DNA from: Teratosphaeria epicoccoides
Lineage: Eukaryota > Ascomycota > Dothideomycetes > Mycosphaerellales > Teratosphaeriaceae
NCBI GenBank assembly: GCA_021401465.1
Contig: JADDMT010000073.1
Location: 92,387-156,386 of the forward strand
Reading direction: 5' to 3'
DNA: 64,000 nucleotides
The position numbers were made by a program, and so were the translations under genes. The notes under the pieces are model-generated. The model worked only from the letters and a program-made list of their open reading frames with translations, was not told the DNA's origin and did not search any database. Shown in pieces: positions 57,641 through 64,000 of this stretch (positions are counted from its first letter, which is position 1; each line of letters opens with the position of its first letter).

Positions 57641-57646
57641 GGATCC

Positions 57647-58006
57647 TGATATAGATGTATGTGCTATATGATATGAAAATATCTCGCAGTGTAACAGAGT
57701 AATCCGACCTTTTAGTAGGTACAAGACAGCGCTGCTTTCTGCTTATCGCAGAGGTAGCGCTAAGGGTGCTTATAACCCCCGACGCTCCTTAATTAGGGAA
57801 AGCATGTCCGAGCCTAACCCCGTAGGGGTACCGTAGGGTCAGCGACGTGGGGGCGTCCTACGTCGACAACTGATCCTACTCGGACGACATACGAGCTAAC
57901 GTATGTACGAAGGACCCCCTTGCCATATGTGGCAGGGTCACTACATGCTAAGGGCGGCCATTAGAACCCATGCGGTTCAAATAGTCCCCTAGTATCAACC
58001 GTATCA
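57647..58006 (-). repeat. 3' LTR of element B (360 bp)
   Basis: Plus reading TGATATAGATG...AACCGTATCA. The reverse complement matches 33398-33757 over its full length, with TG and CA termini intact. The left flank is GATCC. Confidence 0.88.
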
Positions 58007-58641
58007 CTGCCCCTCCTCCTATGAGGATGTCCCTAGCCTTACTAAGTAACGCACGTAGAACATATAGGGTACAGGATATGGCACGCTCACACCGCGCAAG
58101 GGTAAATAGGTAGATAGCCTGCGTAACATGTGTCATGCGTACACCTTAACACCTTCGCAGCGAGTATAGGGCGGAGGCTGCTAACTCGGGCGGGTTTTAA
58201 TCTGTCACATATTAGGCGGCTTCGTAACACCTTCGCTTTACATGCGGATCGAGATATCAGGAAACTACGAGTACGTACTTTAGTCAATCCTTGAAATTAT
58301 AGGGCGAGCATGCGCGCCAGCCTTGCCAAGTAGCTTGGCTGTCCCTATTTAGTCGTGACTATGAAGAACGTGTCGCAGAACCTCGGGGTAGTAGGAAAGT
58401 ACGCGGACGCTCTGCGCGCGCCGCTTGAAACGGCAGGAGCGCGCTCCTGGCGCAGGCCTCGCCACATTCCCATGCTAGTAGGCTAGCACGAGTGCGGTCG
58501 GCGCACATGCGTAACAGCCGCGTTATCCGTTATTGCATTATTCGGTCCCCTTGTAAGTTAACTAAAGGCAGGTGCTCTGCGCATGTAGTTCAAGTCACTA
58601 GCTCAACGGTTGCGGTAGGCAACAGGGGGGCTGTCAGAGGG

Positions 58642-58648
58642 TATAAAA
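58642..58648 (+). promoter_or_regulatory. TATA box upstream of the antisense ORF
   Basis: TATAAAA (in GGGTATAAAAACC) lies about 160 bp upstream of the ATG at 58805. A pyrimidine-rich leader with CAATCAATCAATCAAG lies just before the start, an arrangement usual for fungal promoters. It points rightwards, against the element's own transcription. Confidence 0.6.
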
Positions 58649-58804
58649 ACCTCGTCGCTCCCTAAACTTTCCTGTTCTAAGACACTAACATCGACCTCTA
58701 CTCCTACTTCGCTTAGCTTGCGCCTCGCCATGTCTGCGGGTCCGTACTAGAGCTCCTTCTTCTTCAATCAATCAATCAAGATCAATTAACCTGTCTTAGC
58801 TATA

Positions 58805-60301
58805 ATGGCTCATGTGCTGCAGACTAAGTTCGACGCTACTTGCTCTGCCCGCGATCGTCGCTCGTGTCGACGATGCCTTGACAACCTTAGTAGCTAAGCT
58901 ACACACATCTCTCCTCCGCGTGTTAGTAAGGCGTCCCCTACCCGCGAGGTATGCGTGACTTGTACTAACCGAAGCGTAGCTAAGATCTACGTCAGCGGGT
59001 TTGATGAGGGCAGTGTCTACCGTAATTGTGTCAACTGTAATGGCAAGCATCAAAAATGCTAAGACCTCCCTGAAGAGGTGTATGGCGAGTACAACTAGCT
59101 CTGCCGTAACATCGATGACTTCTAGAGTACGCGCGACGAGGGGATTGCTAAAGGCACTCCGACTATGAACAGGCTACAGGCTAAGTACCGCGAGGCACTC
59201 GCCTACCTGCTCGGCGCCCTCTCGTGCTTTACCGCGACTGCTAACTATTCTCATGGCGGCGTTCGCTTCGACTCTCTGCCGACAGGCGAAAACGTTTGTC
59301 TAGGTCTAATCGCAGACTTAGTCTAGAAGATCTTGAAGGTGCTAACCGTTAGGGTTAAGACCTTCGCCATAGTACGCATACAGTGCGGGTGCCCTCTAAG
59401 TATGAATGCTAACTTTCTCCGCTAGGCTAACGTTAGCGTCGAGAAATATCCGACTAGCCGTCAGCGTTAGCAACTCGGGGCCCTTGCCTCTATTAACAAT
59501 GACTTTAAGACGCGGATGATCCGCAAGAAGGTTATCAAGCAATTCGCCGCTCCCGCTACTAAGGCCACGCCCTAGCGCCGTACTAAGAGGCAGCCTGCCT
59601 CTAAGCCGGTCCCGAGGACTAAGCCGTAAGTTACTCACTCGAATCCTGTCGCGTGCGTACAGCTAACACATTGTAGCGCCGCTGCCTACGCTGCCTCGAC
59701 GCTACTGTCTAAGAAGAAGAAGAGGGCCAGGGCCGAAATTGAGGTTAGCGACGAGGAAGCCGAGCCTTCCCTGCTTGCGACCCGCACTACGTCCGTCAAG
59801 ACGCTAAGGCACAAGCCTCTAGGCCAGATCTTTGAGGATGAGGAGGATGACGACGCTCAGGATACCTTCGGTCCTGACGTGATCCCTTCGCGCTGTAGTG
59901 TCACTACACTAGTTACGCCTAAGGGAGACACCGAGTCTAATGATGTAGTCGACACTTGTGTCAAGAAGCGCAAGATGATCTCGAGGGCCGAGCGCGACAG
60001 CCGCAAGCGCGCTTAAGTCTCTTCGCCTTCTGATGCTAAGGATGAGGTAGTCGTCGCGACTAGGCGCGGTAAGGGTGTCGCTAGTTCTCTGGCTACTATA
60101 GGCTCCGAAGACAAGCTCCCTCGCAACCTACTAAAGAAGAAGATGCCGGCCTCTCTTCGTGGCGTTGCTACCCCCGTTACTCATGGTCGCTTCGGGGTGT
60201 TTAGTAGACCCCGTGCAGGTAGGTAGTCCCTAGCGGACCGTAACAAGAAAGACTCTCCTGCTTCGGGTTCGGTCAGGAAGCCCCTAACTAGTAGTCGCTA
60301 A
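58805..60301 (+). pseudogene. Antisense ORF of element B (Cys-rich, Lys-rich protein)
   Basis: ATG at 58805 opens a 499-codon frame ending at TAA 60299-60301, with no indels and only about ten internal stops (TAG/TAA). It lies on the strand opposite to pol, between chromodomain and 3' LTR. The N-terminal 80 residues are Cys-rich: CSARDRRSCRRC, CVTCTNRS, then CVNCNGKHQKC, which suggests one or more zinc-binding folds. The middle contains a conserved-looking helical region (ALAYLLGALSCF). The C-terminal half is basic and Lys/Ser-rich with acidic patches (KKKKRARAEIEVSDEEAE; FEDEEDDDAQD) and KKRK-type sequence that could be a nuclear signal. Element A keeps its C-terminal part. No known family was recognised. 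A DNA- or RNA-binding regulator is possible, but this is inference. Confidence 0.7.
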
Positions 60302-60441
60302 GCATTAGCTACGAAGCTAATCCGAGCATGTCTCTTGTTCTTCTTGGGTTTATTCTAGGTGTGCCTTTAGGCATCAATGATGTATGAGTAGGGCGTTTGC
60401 TTCTCGTTGTCGCTTCGCGCGTTATGCGCTACATACACATG

Positions 60442-63400
60442 TCAAGAATTCTGCTCTAGAACCCTCATCTTCCCACGAATCAACCTTCTCAAGCCCTGCT
60501 CACGCCTCCTCTGCTCTTCGAATTCACGAATAGCTTCTAGAGCGTTCTTGTAGTCTTCGGCTAGAACCTATTATGTGTACTTAGGTAGGTATCCTTTCTA
60601 CTTCACTAGATAGTGCGTTGCGCCCTTGCGCCGCATACTGTCCTTAATACCCTCGACTTCCTACTCTTCGTTCTCTTCTGCTACTAGCATCAGGTCCGCG
60701 GGCTCTTCGCCCTCGCGCTGTACCTATAGTTCGAGTAGAGATACGTGGAAGATGTCATGCACATAATACGACGATAGCAACGATAGCTAGTACGCCTGCG
60801 AGCCTATCGCGTCGCGTATCCGGAAGGGTCTGACGAACCTTAGCGTCATCTTCTTGCTCGGAAGTTTCAGCTTAAGATTCTTCGTTAATAGCAACACCTT
60901 CGTACTAACTACGTACTACATTAGTTTAGCACGGGTGTTATTATGTTTAATCTGGGATTCTGAGGCCTTTTTCTAGTGTTCTATTAGCACCGAATGTACC
61001 TCGCGCATACGCCGCGCTAATTCCGCGGCAGCCGGCACCCTCTCCTTAGAAGACTCGTCCCGAGGCAGTTCTAGGTGTATTTCCGGATCAAAGCCATAAA
61101 GAATCTAAAATGGCGACATGCGCATAGCAGCATGCACGCTGTTATTAACTGCAAATTCCGCCATAGGAATTACGTCGGCCTAGGCATCCTGGTTCTTAGC
61201 GTAGTAGTACCGAAGGTACTACTTAAGAGTCTAGTTCATACGTTCAGTCTAACTATTAGTCTGTAGATAGAATGCTGTACTTAGGCGGTGCTTGACACGC
61301 GCCTCAAACACAAATTCTTGCTAGTATTTACTAGTAAAGACAGAACCTCGATCTAATAGGATACTTCGGGGGACACCGAAGCGCCATATAACTTCGTCGC
61401 GAAGTAGCCGCGCAAGCTTGCTACTTGTGCACTTTTTCGTACATAGGATGAAGATATTCATCTTTGAGTATTAGTCGACTACTACAAGGACAGCATTAAC
61501 CACATCGCCTTTCTACTTTGCTAGCAGCAAATCGGTAATGAAATCTATAGTCAAGTCTTGCCATAGTCTCTCTAGTAGTAGGAGCGCCTAAGCATCGCCG
61601 TAGGGGCAATAGCGCCGAGATTTGCTAATCTGGCACGTCTAGCAGGATTTGACATAGTCAGAGACATCCTGTTCTAGCGTAGGCTACTAGTATTTGCGTC
61701 CGAGAAGTGCGTTCGTCTTCTCTACACTAAAATGGCCCGCGAGTTCATTGTCATAATGAATACGGAGGAGCTGCGAACAGAGTGCGCGGTTAGTAGGTAC
61801 GTAGAGCCTATTATCAAAGTACTACAAGTCGCCTGACTTAGTCTAGTACTTCGGACTGCCTGCGGTGTCCTAGAGGGCTACACCCTTATTAATCAACTCT
61901 AGTTCTCGCTCTTGCAACCACTGAATAAGTCTCGAGACTTCTTTAAAGGGTTCTTTAGACATCGCATACTTACTACATGTAAGCTAGTTAAGTACCGCAC
62001 GGATCGAGCTAGACATAGTCGCCATAACTGCTAGATAGGAGGGTTCGTCACTAGCGGAGGCCGTGAGGCCCCATTAGACCCGCAGTCGACCTACAAGAGG
62101 AGCTAACGACAGATCGCTACCCTAAACTATAAGCTTCGTTTGCAGCGTAGGGAGAAGCTGTTAGTCACCCTCTTCCCTAGTGTCGTAGTCTAGTCGTCGC
62201 GAAGGACTATCGGCCGGATTCGTCTTTCCGGAACGATGCTAGATAACGAAGTCAAAGCTAGCGAGGAAAGTCGCCTACCTTGCTTGCCGACTACTTAGCT
62301 GCTTCACGCCCATGAAGCCGCGAAGGTTGTTATAGTCGGTAAGCACCTTAATAGGGTACGCTACGCCTTCGAGGTAGTGTCGGTACTCCTTGAAGCTGTC
62401 AACAATAGCCAAAAGCTCTTGGTCGTAAGTCTCGTAGTTAAGCTTAGCGCCCTGCATCTTCCGCGACTAGAAGGCAATCAGGTACTATCGCGCACTGCCT
62501 TCATGCGACTAGAGCTGCGATATAATTGCGGCTATTACGAATTTTGAAGCATTAGTCTCTATCCGGATCTTCGTAGCGGGGTCAAAGTGCCGAAGTATAG
62601 GCGTAGTTTGAAAAGCTGCTTTAAGTTTAGAGAAGGCCTTGCTCTAAGCCTCCTCCTAAGGCACTTTCCCTAGCTTTTTTCCTCGAACCGCGCCCTTTGC
62701 GAGGGCCGTGAGAGGAGCCACGATCTTCGAGTAAGATCGTATGAATCTGCAGTAGAAGTTAGTAAATCCTAGGAACACCTGCACTTCTTAGAGGGTAGTT
62801 AGCCGCGGCTACTCCGCGATTGCGGACACCCTTCAGTCATCCATGATGACTCTTTCCGTAGAGACGATGTATCCGAGAAACTCAATCCTATCTGTTAGGA
62901 ATGAGCACTTCTTTAGGTTCGCGTAGAGAGCGAACTTGTAGAGCCGTTCGAGTACTATACTTAGATGCTACATATGCTCCTCCTTCGAGTCGGAATAGAC
63001 TAGTATATCGTCTAAATATACTATGTAGCAGGTGTCAACGAGGCTGGCTAGGGCCCGGTTAATATACGCTTAGAATGTCGCTAGTGCGTTAGTCAAGCTA
63101 AACGGCATCACTATATACTCGAAGTGTCTGTACCGCGTTCGGAATGTAGTCTTCTACTTGTCGCCCTTTTGGATCAGTATCCGGTAGTAGGCGTCCTTCA
63201 AGTCGATAGACGAGAAGATGGCGGCGCGACTAAGGCGGTCAAGCGTCTCGCTAATAAGTAGTAGGGGGCAGCGGTTCTTCTAGGTTACCGCGTTAAGGCC
63301 CCTATAGTTAACGCATAGGCGGAGCGTGTTGTCCTTCTTCAGGACGAACATAACTAACGCTCTAGCCTCGCTGTCGCTTCGTCGGATCCACGCGTTCCTT

Positions 63401-64000
63401 TGCGCCTTGTAGAGGTAGTCTCGAAGTGTTTCGAGCTACGATTCCGACATAGGGTACAGAGGTTAATACGGAGGATTGTAACCCTCCTTAAGGTTAATCG
63501 CATGTTCCGCGTCTAGGGCCCGGGCATAGGCCGCAGCCTCTACGTCGAAAATATCGGCGTATTCCTCTAACTTAGGCGGAAGGGTAACGTCTTCCTTGAC
63601 GTTCTGTATGCGGACCGCATACACGCATTAGACCTTCTTCATGTCCTTGTAGAAGCTGTGTGCGTCACGCATCCGCACCGCAGGAACTTCGCCTATAGAG
63701 CCGTAGAACTAGTTGTCGGTAGCTCCATTAACAACGACTCCCTACTTGTGGCGCTAAGGGCAGCCGAGCAGGAGCTCCTTATCAGGAACGTCTTCAGCGT
63801 AGAAGACTTCGTTAGTCTCGCGCACTTCTCCTAAGGAGTCCGCGAGTTAGAGGCGCATGTTGTACGCGCCTTAAGCCGCTACGCCTTCGCCCCGAAAAGA
63901 CTTCATGGTAGGCAGCAGGGCTCCTAGGATCGGCTTCAAACCGAGCCGTACGATTACCCTCTAGGGTATCACGTTAACCTCCGCAAGGTCATCTAACATA
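60442..64000 (-). pseudogene. pol of element B, partial (continues past window)
   Basis: The minus frame ends at TGA 60442-60444. From the window edge: protease region (about 63700-64000), RT from about 63500 with VPKK- and LSIDLKDAYY-equivalent sequence and intact YLDD (63008-63021), and RNase H (62200-62600; 60 codons at 62275-62457 are free of stops). The integrase zinc region (about 61550-61700) and core (about 61000-61560) follow, then a chromodomain (60530-60680, YLVKWKGYLPKYT with Trp where element A has a stop or Gln). Between chromodomain and stop is a basic tail. Stops are mainly TAG. It aligns codon for codon with element A and shows which of that copy's changes are private. Confidence 0.85.

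Larger units (their letters stand above)
4490..57646. other. AT-rich, RIP-like mutated repeat block
   Basis: From about 4490 the DNA is saturated with TAG, CTA and TTA, and CAG/CTG look depleted, although no counts were made. Where two copies of one repeat can be compared (37754-38229 with 41446-41921; 36.7-37.0 kb with 62.2-62.5 kb; the arms at 31828-32000), nearly all differences are C-to-T or G-to-A transitions, many at CpA/TpG and CpG. This is the signature of repeat-induced point mutation, a pre-meiotic defence of ascomycetes. Old coding frames remain readable because indels are rare. The block consists of nested mobile elements and decayed genes with no intact host gene. Confidence 0.85.
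57647..64000 (-). mobile_element. Ty3/gypsy element B, younger copy, runs off the window
   Basis: Same family as element A but in the opposite orientation and clearly GC-richer. Reading on the minus strand from the right edge: protease/RT, RNase H, integrase, chromodomain, an opposite-strand ORF, and the 3' LTR at 57647-58006. The 5' LTR and gag lie outside the window. Stops are present in pol (mostly TAG/TAA), so the copy is inactive, but RT keeps YLDD. Compared with element A it lacks many C-to-T changes, so it is younger or less affected by RIP. Confidence 0.85.

Noticed and set aside
4490..57646. Alternative genetic code in which TAG and TAA encode Gln
   Set aside because: Gln-position TAG/TAA is striking, but CTG is also replaced by CTA, non-coding repeats and LTRs show the same transitions, and the two gypsy copies differ by C-to-T changes. 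This is a DNA-level process. The intact gene at 1866-4046 uses the standard code.
58796..59638. Minus-strand ORFs opposite the antisense gene of element B
   Set aside because: Shorter, without domains, and fully overlapped by the better supported 499-codon plus frame.

Overview
The window looks like a filamentous ascomycete (Pezizomycotina) chromosome. The evidence is long intact coding with fungal character at the left end, Ty3/gypsy chromoviruses, hAT-like and other DNA transposon relics, and heavy C-to-T decay of the repeat-induced point mutation (RIP) kind. No tRNA, rRNA or CRISPR array was recognised. Family names come from motifs read by eye; no database search was run.

Layout. Positions 1-4490 are ordinary GC-balanced DNA with one intact gene (1866-4046, minus, 726 aa, probable membrane-anchored protein of unknown function). 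At about 4490 composition changes abruptly. From there to about 57.6 kb the DNA is AT-rich and packed with TAG/CTA. In it lie old protein-coding frames whose premature stops are mostly TAG or TAA: a DDE integrase-like protein (10557-12708), unrecognised proteins (13494-14777, 16594-18300, 28747-29930, 30310-31143 and others), a Cys-rich coiled-coil protein whose polyglutamine tract is now nine TAGs (14963-15790), a hAT transposase (about 21230-22391), a tentative SNF2-like helicase (about 52.4-56.4 kb) and a tentative Plavaka-like transposase end. A 100-N gap at 20161-20260 is flanked by identical 127-bp sequences and is probably an assembly overlap.

The right half is a nest of LTR retrotransposons. 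A plus-strand gypsy copy (33398-43705) has a 360-bp LTR, gag-pol in one frame and a chromodomain. It was split in its integrase by a 4168-bp non-autonomous element (37754-41921; 476-bp LTRs, perfect AAGAT duplication) that keeps gag, protease and chromodomain but no RT, RNase H or integrase. A second chromovirus (44421-51189, minus; 167-bp LTRs, AGTAC/GGTAC duplication) sits in the Plavaka-like frame. A younger, more GC-rich copy of the first gypsy family runs off the right edge (57647-64000, minus).

The most interesting signals are: (i) an opposite-strand ORF between the gypsy chromodomain and 3' LTR, with its own TATA box in the younger copy (58805-60301), and an analogous antisense frame in the small nested element; (ii) the gag-protease-chromodomain architecture of that element; (iii) a strong CAG/CTG to TAG/CTA bias that leaves long frames otherwise intact, so several unidentified proteins can still be followed through their stops.
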